DNA of 64,000 bases from Aurantimonas sp. Leaf443 (GTDB lineage: Bacteria; Pseudomonadota; Alphaproteobacteria; Rhizobiales; Rhizobiaceae), in NCBI RefSeq assembly GCF_001425575.1, contig NZ_LMRD01000008.1:329171-393170 (forward strand), read 5' to 3'. The notes beneath the pieces are model-generated. The model did no database searches. It worked only from the letters and a program-made list of their open reading frames with translations, and was not told where the DNA came from. Position 1 is the first letter of the stretch; every line of letters begins with the position of its first letter. The translations under genes were made by a program, and so were the position numbers. Positions 26,137 to 33,720 of the stretch are shown piece after piece.

Positions 26137-27001
26137 CGCGAAGCTCCGAATAGAGATAGGGAATGATGATCGCGGCGAGCGTCATCAGCATGACCACCGC
26201 GCTGGCGGCGCCCAGGCCGAGCTCGTTGCGCGTGAAGGCGACCGAATACATGAAGGTCGAGGGGAGCTCGGTGGAGACGCCCGGCCCTCCCTTGGTGAGC
26301 GAGACGACGAGGTCGTAGCTCTTGATGGCGAGATGGGCCTCGATGACGAAGACGGTGAGGAAGACCGGCCGCAGCGCCGGGATGATGATGCGCGTGTAGA
26401 CCTTGAAGAGCGGCGCGCCGTCGATCCGCGCCGCGCGCAGGATCTCGGTGTCGATGCCGCGAAGGCCGGCCAGGAACAGCGCCATCACGAAGCCCGTCAC
26501 CTGCCAGACGCCGGCGATGACGATCGTGTAGATCGCCTTGTCGGGATCGACGAGCCACTGGAAGGAGAAGCTCTCCCAGCCGAGCCCGCGCATCATGTGC
26601 TCGAGGCCGAGCGTCGGGTTGAGCAGCCATTGCCAGATGACGCCCGTCACCACGAAGGAGAGCGCCATCGGATAGAGGAACACGGCCCGGAAGGCCCCCT
26701 CGGCGCGGATCTTCTGGTCCATCAGGATGGCGATGAACAGGCCGAGCGCGGTGGCGAAGACCATGTAGAGCACGCCGAAGATCGCCATGTTCTCGACGGC
26801 GATGGCCCAGCGCGGATTGTCGAAGAGGCGCACATACTGGTCGAAGCCGACGAAGTTGTAGCGCGGCAGGAGCTTGGAGCCCGTGAAGGACAGGACGGTC
26901 GTGTAGGCGATGAAGCCGTAGACGCAGACGATCAGGAGCACCAGCGAGGGCGACAGCACGATCTTCGGCAGGATGCGGGTGGAGAAGCGCGATGTGGCCA
27001 T
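26120..27001 (-). CDS. Sugar ABC transporter permease (MalF/UgpA type)
   Basis: A 293-aa CUT1 permease with six predicted membrane segments and the EAA loop at AARIDGAPLFKVYTRIIIPALRPVFL. The start at 27001 (MATSRFSTR) is chosen because the preceding in-frame region holds no hydrophobic or conserved sequence. It follows two strong hairpins that separate it from the binding-protein gene. Its product pairs with the MalG-type permease to form the channel. Confidence 0.9.
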   Translation of the reverse strand: MATSRFSTRILPKIVLSPSLVLLIVCVYGFIAYTTVLSFTGSKLLPRYNFVGFDQYVRLFDNPRWAIAVENMAIFGVLYMVFATALGLFIAILMDQKIRAEGAFRAVFLYPMALSFVVTGVIWQWLLNPTLGLEHMMRGLGWESFSFQWLVDPDKAIYTIVIAGVWQVTGFVMALFLAGLRGIDTEILRAARIDGAPLFKVYTRIIIPALRPVFLTVFVIEAHLAIKSYDLVVSLTKGGPGVSTELPSTFMYSVAFTRNELGLGAASAVVMLMTLAAIIIPYLYSELRDERAE

Positions 27002-27034
27002 GGGTCCGGTCCGGTGAGCACGGGCGGGGACCGG

Positions 27035-27066
27035 CCTTGCCGCGTGGGGAGGGACACGCGGCAAGG
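27035..27066 (-). other. Intercistronic hairpin 1 (sugar operon)
   Basis: CCTTGCCGCGT (27035-27045) and ACGCGGCAAGG (27056-27066) form a perfect 11-bp stem with a 10-nt loop, in the 121-bp gap between the binding protein and first permease. It is nearer the permease gene. Likely protects the upstream message from 3' decay or partly stops transcription. Confidence 0.6.
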
Positions 27067-27077
27067 CTCGGCGCGAA

Positions 27078-27109
27078 GGGCGCAGGGCGCGTGAAAGCGC
27101 CCTGCGCCC
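27078..27109 (-). other. Intercistronic hairpin 2 (sugar operon)
   Basis: GGGCGCAGGGCGC (27078-27090) and GCGCCCTGCGCCC (27097-27109) form a perfect 13-bp stem with loop GTGAAA, 14 bp downstream of the binding-protein stop. No T-run follows, favouring an mRNA-stability or attenuation element over a full terminator. Confidence 0.65.
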
Positions 27110-27122
27110 CGGTGGCGGCGCG

Positions 27123-28391
27123 TTACTGCGCGGCCTGGACCGAGGCCAGAAGCGCCTTCACCGCGTCCTGCGAGGACATCTCGGAATTGAAGTGCTGCGT
27201 CACGACGTCGAAGATGGCGCGCTGGATGGCGGCCGGCTGGGCATGGCCGTGGGCGAGCGAGCCCATCAGCGTCTTGGCGCCCTCGGCGGCCTTGATGTCG
27301 GCCATCGACTTCTTGCCGCAGGCGTCGAACTTGTCGCCGGAGACATCCGTGCGGGCGGGAATGGAGCCCTTCACGAGGTTGAAGGATTCCTGGAAGTCCT
27401 TGGCCATCACGCTCTCGGCGAAGGAGGCCTGCGCCGCCTTCTGCGCGTCGCCGACGTCGAACATGGCGAAGAAGTCGGTGTTGAACAGGAACGCGCCTTC
27501 CGTGCCCGGCGCCGTCAGGCAGAGGATCTCCTCGCCGGGCGTGACATTGGCCTTCACCAGCTCGCCCTTGGCCCAGTCGCCCATCAGCTGCATGGCCGCC
27601 TCGCCGCGGATCAGCATGCCGGTGGCCAGATTCCAGTCGCGGCCCGAGAAGCCGGGATCGACATAGCCGCGGATCCTGCGCATCTGGTCGAAGACCTTGA
27701 CCATCGTGTCGGAGGTCAGGGACTCCTCGTCGAGCTCGATGATGGCCTTGCGGTAGAAGTCCGGGCCGCCGACGCCGAGCACCACGTCGTCGAAGACGGT
27801 CGTGTCCTGCCAGGGCTGGCCGCCATGGGCGAGCGGGGTGATGCCCTTGGCCTTCAGCGCGTCGGCGACGGTGTTGAACTCCTCCCAGGTCTTGGGCGGC
27901 GTCAGGCCGTTGTCCTTGAAGATCTTGGCGTTCACCCAGAGCCAGTTCGGGCGGTGGATGTTGACGGGCACGGCGACCCACTTGCCGTCCTCGACGGCGA
28001 AATCCTTGATCGCGGTGGGCAGGACGTCGCCCCAGCCCTGCGTCTCGGCTTCCGCCGTCAGGTCGCCGAGAAGGCCCTCGCCGGCCCATTCGCGCACGGT
28101 CATGCCGAGGAGCTGGGCGGCCGTCGGCGGGTTGCCGGCCGCCACGCGCGCCTTGAGCGCCGTGTTGGCGGCCTCGCCGCCGCCGCCGGCCACCGGCATG
28201 TCCTGCCAGGCGACGCCCTTCTTGGCGAGGTCGTCCTTCAGGACGCCGACGGCCGCGGCCTCGCTGCCGGCGGTCCACCAGTGCAGCACCTCGACCGTCT
28301 GCTCCTGCGCGAGGGCCGCGGCCGGAACGACGGCGGGCGCGAAGGCGCCCATGGTCAGCGCGAGCGCCGACGCGGTGAGAAAGCGGTTCAT
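27123..28391 (-). CDS. Sugar ABC transporter substrate-binding protein (GtsA-like)
   Basis: A 422-aa family-1 binding protein with a signal peptide (about 1-28, cleavage after ALA). The start of the mature protein, VEVLHWWTAGSEAAAVGVL, followed by PVAGGGGEAANTALKARVAAGNPP, closely resembles glucose/mannose-type binding proteins such as Pseudomonas GtsA. The ATG at 28391 has GGAGGAG upstream. It is the first gene of a nine-gene operon, downstream of a promoter with a XylR-like operator. Monosaccharide transport is likely; which sugar is unknown. Confidence 0.9.
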   Translation of the reverse strand: MNRFLTASALALTMGAFAPAVVPAAALAQEQTVEVLHWWTAGSEAAAVGVLKDDLAKKGVAWQDMPVAGGGGEAANTALKARVAAGNPPTAAQLLGMTVREWAGEGLLGDLTAEAETQGWGDVLPTAIKDFAVEDGKWVAVPVNIHRPNWLWVNAKIFKDNGLTPPKTWEEFNTVADALKAKGITPLAHGGQPWQDTTVFDDVVLGVGGPDFYRKAIIELDEESLTSDTMVKVFDQMRRIRGYVDPGFSGRDWNLATGMLIRGEAAMQLMGDWAKGELVKANVTPGEEILCLTAPGTEGAFLFNTDFFAMFDVGDAQKAAQASFAESVMAKDFQESFNLVKGSIPARTDVSGDKFDACGKKSMADIKAAEGAKTLMGSLAHGHAQPAAIQRAIFDVVTQHFNSEMSSQDAVKALLASVQAAQ

Positions 28392-28458
28392 CGATGTCTC
28401 CTCCCCTGGCCGGCCCCAGTGCCGGCCCTCCCACAGACCGGCGCCTCCTCCGGCGCCA

Positions 28459-28502
28459 GTTTGTTTGGATTGAAAACAAACATAGGAGCGCGTAGGTGTC
28501 AA
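28459..28502 (-). promoter_or_regulatory. ROK-repressor operator and promoter of the sugar operon
   Basis: GTTTGTTT (28459-28466) and AAACAAAC (28474-28481) form a perfect inverted repeat with a 7-nt spacer, like known XylR/ROK operators. On the minus strand a perfect TTGACA (28502-28497) lies 17 bp from the AAACAAAC half-site, read as TTGTTT at the -10 position. A bound repressor would cover the -10. Confidence 0.65.
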
Positions 28503-28628
28503 TGGCCTGTCCGCCGCCACTTGTGCTGCGGTGCGACAGGCCGATACTGCGGGCCGAGCGATCGCGGCGGGACCCAGGCGGGCCTCGCCCGCCCTCCCCC
28601 GACGATCGCCAAGGGAAAGCTGCCGCCG

Positions 28629-29843
28629 ATGTCGATGCCCCGCGCCGTGCGCCACATCAACGAGATCCGCGCCCTCGACGCCGTCTTCACGCTCGGGCCC
28701 ATGAGCCGGGCGACGCTGGCGCGCGAACTCGGCCTGACGCGCTCGACGGCGGGCGCCATCGTCGCCGGCCTCGTCGACGAGGGGCTGATGGTGGAGGGCG
28801 AGAGCGATCCCGGCCCCGCCACGGTGCCGGCCTCGGCGAGCGTGCCCGCGCGCACCGGGCGCCCCGGCACGCTCGTGCGCCTTCGCCCGAACCACGCGCT
28901 CTTCGTCGGCACCGATATCGGCGTCGGGCGCATCAGCACCGTCGTCATCGACCTGGAGGCGCGCAAGATCGCCGAGGAGCACGAGGCCTTCGCGCTCGAC
29001 GAGGCGCCCGGACGCGTCGTGGAACGGGCCTTCGCCCAGGCCGCGGCGATCCTGCGGGCGCTGGGCGCGCGGCAGAGCGTGCGCGGCATCGCCGTCACCG
29101 TGCCCGGCATCGTCGACAAGGAGGGCGTCGTCGTGCGCGTGCCCATCCTGGGCTGGTCGAACGTGCCGGTGCTGCCGCGCCTGCGCGAGACCTTTCCGGA
29201 GGTCGCGCATCTGGCCGTCGAGAACGACGCCAACGCCTTCGCCATGGCCGAGCTCTATCGCGGCGGCGGCGGGGAGGCGGTGCGCGACGCGGCCTACGTG
29301 TTCATGGATGCCGGCATCGGCGGCGCCGTCGTCGCCGACGGGGTGCTCCTGCGCGGCCATCACGGCTATGCCGGCGAGTTCGGCCATCTGCCGCTCGGCG
29401 GCGCCGGCTTCTCCTGCGCCGGCGTGATCCCCGGCTCGCTCGAGGCCTATGTCGGGCGCGGGGCCCTGCTCGAGCGCCACCGATTCCACGGCGGGTCCGC
29501 CGACACGCTGGAGGCGATGCTGGCGCGGCTCGCCGCGGGCGAGCCGGCGGCGCTGAGGACGGCCAGGGACTGGTGCGCCGAACTCGGCCGGGCGCTCGCC
29601 GGGCTGACGGCGCTGCTCGACCCGCAGCGCATCGTCCTCGGCGGCCCCGTCGCCGCCGTCTCGGCCTACGGGCCGCAGGTCATCGCCGAGGCGCTCGCGG
29701 CCCATGTCATGCCCGGCCAGCCGGTGCCGCAGGTGCGCCTGTCGGCGCTCGGTCTCGACGGGGCGGCGATCGGCGGCGCCTCGATCCTGCATCGCGCCAT
29801 GCTCTCGGTCGACCGGGCGCTCGTCTATCACGCTCCGCGCTAG
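28629..29843 (+). CDS. ROK family transcriptional repressor (XylR/NagC type)
   Basis: A 404-aa regulator with an N-terminal winged helix (about 15-60, MSRATLARELGLTRSTAGAIVAGLVDEGLM, split by family convention) followed by a ROK sugar-binding domain starting at LFVGTDIGVGRIS (about 91-103). The sugar-contact motif VENDANAFAMAE (197-208) is kept. The zinc-binding CxCGxxGC of ROK proteins is degenerate: after His253 the sequence is GFSCAGVIPGS, with one cysteine. ATG 28629 has AAGGGAAAG upstream; ATG 28635 is an alternative. Divergent from the sugar operon, which it probably represses until the sugar binds. Confidence 0.88.
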   Translation: MSMPRAVRHINEIRALDAVFTLGPMSRATLARELGLTRSTAGAIVAGLVDEGLMVEGESDPGPATVPASASVPARTGRPGTLVRLRPNHALFVGTDIGVGRISTVVIDLEARKIAEEHEAFALDEAPGRVVERAFAQAAAILRALGARQSVRGIAVTVPGIVDKEGVVVRVPILGWSNVPVLPRLRETFPEVAHLAVENDANAFAMAELYRGGGGEAVRDAAYVFMDAGIGGAVVADGVLLRGHHGYAGEFGHLPLGGAGFSCAGVIPGSLEAYVGRGALLERHRFHGGSADTLEAMLARLAAGEPAALRTARDWCAELGRALAGLTALLDPQRIVLGGPVAAVSAYGPQVIAEALAAHVMPGQPVPQVRLSALGLDGAAIGGASILHRAMLSVDRALVYHAPR

Positions 29844-29850
29844 AAGGGTC

Positions 29851-29886
29851 GCGCGAGGCGGCGGAGCGGGCGGGCGGCCCTCGCGC
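29851..29886. terminator. Hairpin between convergent ROK repressor and lrgB genes
   Basis: GCGCGAGG (29851-29858) and CCTCGCGC (29879-29886) form a perfect 8-bp stem with a 20-nt G-rich loop, in the gap where two genes converge. No T-run. Confidence 0.35.
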
Positions 29887-29915
29887 CCGGCGCCGGCGGC
29901 CTGCGTCCCGCGCGG

Positions 29916-30638
29916 TCAGCGCAGCAGCGACAGGACGAGCGGGGCGACGAGCGCGGTGACGAGCCCGTTCAGCGCCATGGCGAGCCCGGCGAAGGTGCCG
30001 GCCACGTCGCTCACCTGGAAGGCGCGCACGGTGCCGATGCCGTGCGAGGCGAGCCCGGCGGCGAAGCCGCGCGCGGCGAAGTCGCGGATGCGCAGCGCGT
30101 TCATCAGCGGCGTCACCAGGATGGCGCCGATGATGCCCGTGGCGATGACGAAGACCGCCGTCAGCGCCGGGTCGGCGCCGATCTGCGCGGCGATGCCCAT
30201 GGCGATGCCGGCGGTGACGGATTTGGGCGCCAGCGCGGCCACCAGCGGGCCGGGCACGTTCAGAAGGAGGCCGAGCCCGACCGCCGAGCCGACCGCCGCG
30301 AAGGTGCCGGCGAAAAGCGCCGCGAGGATCGGCAGGAGCGTGGCGCGCACCAGGGCGCGGTTGCGGTAGAGCGGCACGGCCAGCGCGACCGTCGCCGGGC
30401 CGAGCGCGAAATGCACGAACTGCGCGCCCGAGAAATAGGTGGCGTAGGGCGTGCCGGTCGCCGCCAGGATGGCGACGAGGACGGCGATCGAGAGCAGGAT
30501 CGGGTTCACCAGCGGGTGGTTGCCGCAGGCCCGCGCCACGCGGCGCGCGCCGAGGAAGACGCCGATCGTCAGCGTCAGCCAGAGAAGCGGGCTCGCGGCG
30601 AGATAGACCCAGAGCTCGAAGATCGAGGCCGGGCTCAC
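29916..30638 (-). CDS. LrgB family membrane protein
   Basis: A 240-aa LrgB/CidB protein with about seven membrane segments; the family region PKSVTAGIAMGIAAQIGADPALTAVFVIATGIIGA is split by normal loops, and GLASHGIGTVRAF is the conserved C-terminal motif. It starts with GTG 30638, overlapping the lrgA stop (GTGA). LrgAB-type pairs are holin-like or act in pyruvate/glycolate transport; which applies here is not clear. Confidence 0.88.
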   Translation of the reverse strand: MSPASIFELWVYLAASPLLWLTLTIGVFLGARRVARACGNHPLVNPILLSIAVLVAILAATGTPYATYFSGAQFVHFALGPATVALAVPLYRNRALVRATLLPILAALFAGTFAAVGSAVGLGLLLNVPGPLVAALAPKSVTAGIAMGIAAQIGADPALTAVFVIATGIIGAILVTPLMNALRIRDFAARGFAAGLASHGIGTVRAFQVSDVAGTFAGLAMALNGLVTALVAPLVLSLLR

Positions 30639-31036
30639 GCTCCGCCCTCCCTCGCCGGCCCGCTTCGCCCCTGCAGGCGGCGCACGAGGAGGAAGGCGAA
30701 GACCGTGACGAGGAGCGTGGCAACCGTCGAGAGGACGAGGACGAGAAGGATCGGCAGGCCGTTGCGGGCGATCAGACCCGTCGACTGGGCGATGCCGACG
30801 CCGGCCGGCACGAAGAGGAGGCCGAGATAGGACAGGAGCCCGTCCGCCGCGCCCCCGACCGGGGCCGAGCCGTGTGCCGCGCCGGCGCCCGCGCGGCGGC
30901 GCCGGTCGGCGAGCGCGAGGCCGCAGAAGAGGAGGACGATGCCGGCGACCGGCCCGGGAACGGGGAGCCCGAGACCGCGCACGACGGCCTCGCCGGCCAG
31001 CTGGCACAGGAGGATGGCGAAGAGACCGAAGAGCAA
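30635..31036 (-). CDS. CidA/LrgA family holin-like protein
   Basis: A 133-aa membrane protein, about four segments, with the family features LLCQLAGEAVVRGLGLPVPGPVAGIVLLF and LGLLFVPAGVGI. The start is taken as TTG at 31036: AAGGAGG lies 5-6 bp before it and the resulting N-terminus (MLFGLFAIL) fits LrgA proteins. The longer frame back to 31111 has a charged, non-family extension and would place the ribosome-binding site inside the gene. Coupled to lrgB. Confidence 0.82.
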   Translation of the reverse strand: MLFGLFAILLCQLAGEAVVRGLGLPVPGPVAGIVLLFCGLALADRRRRAGAGAAHGSAPVGGAADGLLSYLGLLFVPAGVGIAQSTGLIARNGLPILLVLVLSTVATLLVTVFAFLLVRRLQGRSGPAREGGA

Positions 31037-31152
31037 GGAGACCTCCTTTCCGGCGGCGGACGCGGCCGGATTCCAGGCGGCGCGCCGTCGTCGCCGCTCC
31101 CCGCTAGGCACAATCCGAACGGCGCTTCGTCAAGCCCCGCGGCGGGCGGGCG

Positions 31153-33495
31153 TCACGCCGCCGGCGGCGCCACCAGATGCACGCCCTCGGCGCGGAAGCG
31201 CTCCAGCATCTCGAAGAAGATGGCGCTGCGGGTGGAATAGACGACGCGCGGCCCCGACACGAAGGCGAAGGACTTGAAGGCGACCTGCCCGCCCTCGATC
31301 GCGTCGATGAAGATGGACGGGGCGGGCTCGGCGAGGACGGTCTCGTTGCGGGCGTAGATGTCGAGCATCAGCCGCTTCACGGCGCTCACGTCCACGTCGA
31401 GCGGCGCGGAGAAGGCGATCTGGATGCGCCCCAGCGGATTGGCGAGCGTCATGTTGCGGATCGTCTTGGTGATGAGCTCGGAATTGGGCACGATCAGCGT
31501 CGAGCGGTCGGGGATCTGGATCTCGGTGGAGCGCACCGAGATGCGCTTCACGTCGCCCTCGTCGGTGCCGATGCGCACCGTGTCGCCGATCTTCACGGGG
31601 CGTTCGGCGAGGAGGATCAGGCCGGAGACGAAGTTCTGGGTGATCGCCTGGAGGCCGAAGCCGATGCCGACCGAGAGCGCGGAGACGACGAGGGCGATGC
31701 GCTCCACGCCGATGCCGAGCGCCGAGAGCGCCCAGAAGCCGGCGAGGATGATGCCGGCATAGCTGACAATGGTGGAGACCGAGTTGCGGGCGCCGGGGTC
31801 GAGGTCGGTCGCCGGCAGGAAGCGCTCGTCGAGCCAGCGCCGCACGGCGCGCATCAGGAGGATGCCGACCGTCAGCGCCACCATGGCCTTCAGGATCGCG
31901 CCCGGCACGATGGTGAAGCCGCCGACGGTGATCTCGGCCGTCGAGCCGAACTGGTAGAAGAGCGAGGAGGCGCCGGGCCCGAGCGGGCCGGACAGGAGGA
32001 GCGCGGCGAGGACGAGGATGGCGATGCGCAGGATCGCAGAGAGCACGACGCCGAGCTGGCCGACCTGCGTCTTGCGAAGGCCGAGCCCGGTGTGCAGCGA
32101 GCGCCCGATCCGGCTCTCGGCCGAGAAGAGCGTGGTGCACAGGTCGTCGACGACGACGAGCAGGAGATAGGTCGCCGCCGCCACGATCGCCGTCCAGATC
32201 GTCTGGCGCGACAGGAAGAGCGCGAAGTTCACGTAGCCCTGCAGGGCCGCGATCAGGCTGACGGCGACCGCGATCCAGGCGGCGAGCGTCGCCAGGGTGA
32301 CGAGCGTCGTCTGGGCGCTCGGCTCGCGCGCCTCCCCCTCCAGCCGGCGCTGCCGGCTGAGGCTGACGAGGACCGAGACGATGAGCCCGCAATAGGTGAA
32401 GGCGACGAGGTAGTTGACGAAGATCGCGCCGGTCTGGCTGACGCCGACGGCCCGCGCGCCCTCCACCAGGAAGACGCCGAAGAAGGTCAGGACGGCGGTG
32501 AGGCCGGGATAGGAGCGCAGGCGCCGCGCCGCCGCCTCGCTGATCGGCAGGAGGCGCCAGGAGGTCTGCCCGACGAGGAGGAGGCCGGCGCCGAGCGAGA
32601 TGACGAAGGAGCCGACGGCCGCCGTCGCCGTCAGCGCCTCGGCGAGCGGGCGCGTGCCGCGCGTCAGGAGCCCCGACCAGTTCATCGCGAAATAGACGAG
32701 GACGAAGGCGAGCGCGGAGGTGAGCGTGCCGACGACGACGAACCACAGCGCCAGCCCCGAGCGGCGGGCGCGCGAGGCGGGCACCTGGGCGATGGCGAAG
32801 TTGCGGCCCGCCAGGCGCAGCCGCCGGCGCGCCGGCAGGATGAGGAACAGCGCCAGCGCCAGGGCCGCCGACATGACGGTGATGCGCGGCGCGGGGTCGC
32901 TGGCCGAGATGGTGACGAGCGAGAAGCGGATGAAGTCGCCGAGCCTTGCCAGATCGTCGTCGATCGTGCGCGCGCCCGCGCGCCACAGTTCGGGCGAGAG
33001 CGGCGAGGCCACGCGCTTGAACGTGTCGCGGTTGAAGGCCTCGTTGATCTCCTGGATCAGCTGGTCGATCGTGTCCTTGGCGTCGGCGGCGAGCAGGCGC
33101 CCGCGCTTGATCGCCGAGTCCAGCCGCCCGCGATCCTCGGCGAGCTTGTCGCGCTGGGCCTTGATGTCGGGCGCCTCGGCGTCGCCCGCCTCGCCGAGCT
33201 CGGCGATGCGCGCGTCGATCGCCACGAGCTGCGGCTCCAGAAGCGCCACCGCCGCGTTGGCGGCCATGCCGACTGCCATGGCGCGGTCGCGAAGCTCGGC
33301 CTTCTGCGCCACGTCGCCGTTGCCGGCGGCCGCCTTGGTGATCGCGGCGAACTCGTCGGTCTGCCGGTCGAGGGCGACGACCGGATCGCTCGCCGCGTCC
33401 CCCCCGCCCTGCGCGGCCGCCGGCGGCGCCAGGAGAAGGGTGAGGCAGAGGAAGAGGGCGGCCAGGAAGCCGCCGTGCCGGGTCGCTCTGATCAT
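31153..33495 (-). CDS. Large MscS-type mechanosensitive channel (DUF3772 class)
   Basis: A 780-aa channel protein. It has a signal peptide (1-28), a periplasmic helical domain (about 40-190, DUF3772-like), about 11 membrane segments, and the MscS pore and beta domains: the pore helix region GIGVERIALVVSALSVGIGFGLQAITQNFVSG and then RPVKIGDTVRIGTDEGDVKRISVRSTEIQ, shown here in parts. These channels open on hypo-osmotic shock to release solutes. ATG 33495 has a GAGCG upstream. It stands alone between lrgAB and the helicase gene. Confidence 0.9.
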   Translation of the reverse strand: MIRATRHGGFLAALFLCLTLLLAPPAAAQGGGDAASDPVVALDRQTDEFAAITKAAAGNGDVAQKAELRDRAMAVGMAANAAVALLEPQLVAIDARIAELGEAGDAEAPDIKAQRDKLAEDRGRLDSAIKRGRLLAADAKDTIDQLIQEINEAFNRDTFKRVASPLSPELWRAGARTIDDDLARLGDFIRFSLVTISASDPAPRITVMSAALALALFLILPARRRLRLAGRNFAIAQVPASRARRSGLALWFVVVGTLTSALAFVLVYFAMNWSGLLTRGTRPLAEALTATAAVGSFVISLGAGLLLVGQTSWRLLPISEAAARRLRSYPGLTAVLTFFGVFLVEGARAVGVSQTGAIFVNYLVAFTYCGLIVSVLVSLSRQRRLEGEAREPSAQTTLVTLATLAAWIAVAVSLIAALQGYVNFALFLSRQTIWTAIVAAATYLLLVVVDDLCTTLFSAESRIGRSLHTGLGLRKTQVGQLGVVLSAILRIAILVLAALLLSGPLGPGASSLFYQFGSTAEITVGGFTIVPGAILKAMVALTVGILLMRAVRRWLDERFLPATDLDPGARNSVSTIVSYAGIILAGFWALSALGIGVERIALVVSALSVGIGFGLQAITQNFVSGLILLAERPVKIGDTVRIGTDEGDVKRISVRSTEIQIPDRSTLIVPNSELITKTIRNMTLANPLGRIQIAFSAPLDVDVSAVKRLMLDIYARNETVLAEPAPSIFIDAIEGGQVAFKSFAFVSGPRVVYSTRSAIFFEMLERFRAEGVHLVAPPAA

Positions 33496-33681
33496 TCGCG
33501 CTCATTCACGGCGCCGTCGCGCGCCGTCCCCTCGCAAGTCCGGATGTCGATTCCGCCGGCCGGACGGCGGCCGCGGTCGCGGCGACACCGACATCACGAG
33601 GAAGGCGAAACGATGGGCGCGGGAATCGAGATCGGGCCGGCCATGCCGGGCGGGCCGCGACGCGCCATGCGCTCTCGAAGG

Positions 33682-33711
33682 GCCGGCGCCGGTCCTGCGA
33701 CGGGCGCCGGC
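33682..33711 (-). terminator. Hairpin downstream of the DEAD-box helicase gene
   Basis: GCCGGCGCC (33682-33690) and GGCGCCGGC (33703-33711) form a perfect 9-bp stem with a 12-nt loop, 10 bp after the helicase stop on the minus strand. No T-run, so it may be a Rho-assisted end or a decay block. Confidence 0.4.
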
Positions 33712-33720
33712 GCCGTGCCG

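Noticed and set aside
27192-28628. Extension of the ROK repressor frame upstream through the binding-protein gene
   Set aside because: The extension overlaps the antisense of a well-conserved gene and lacks homology; the HTH starts at 28629.
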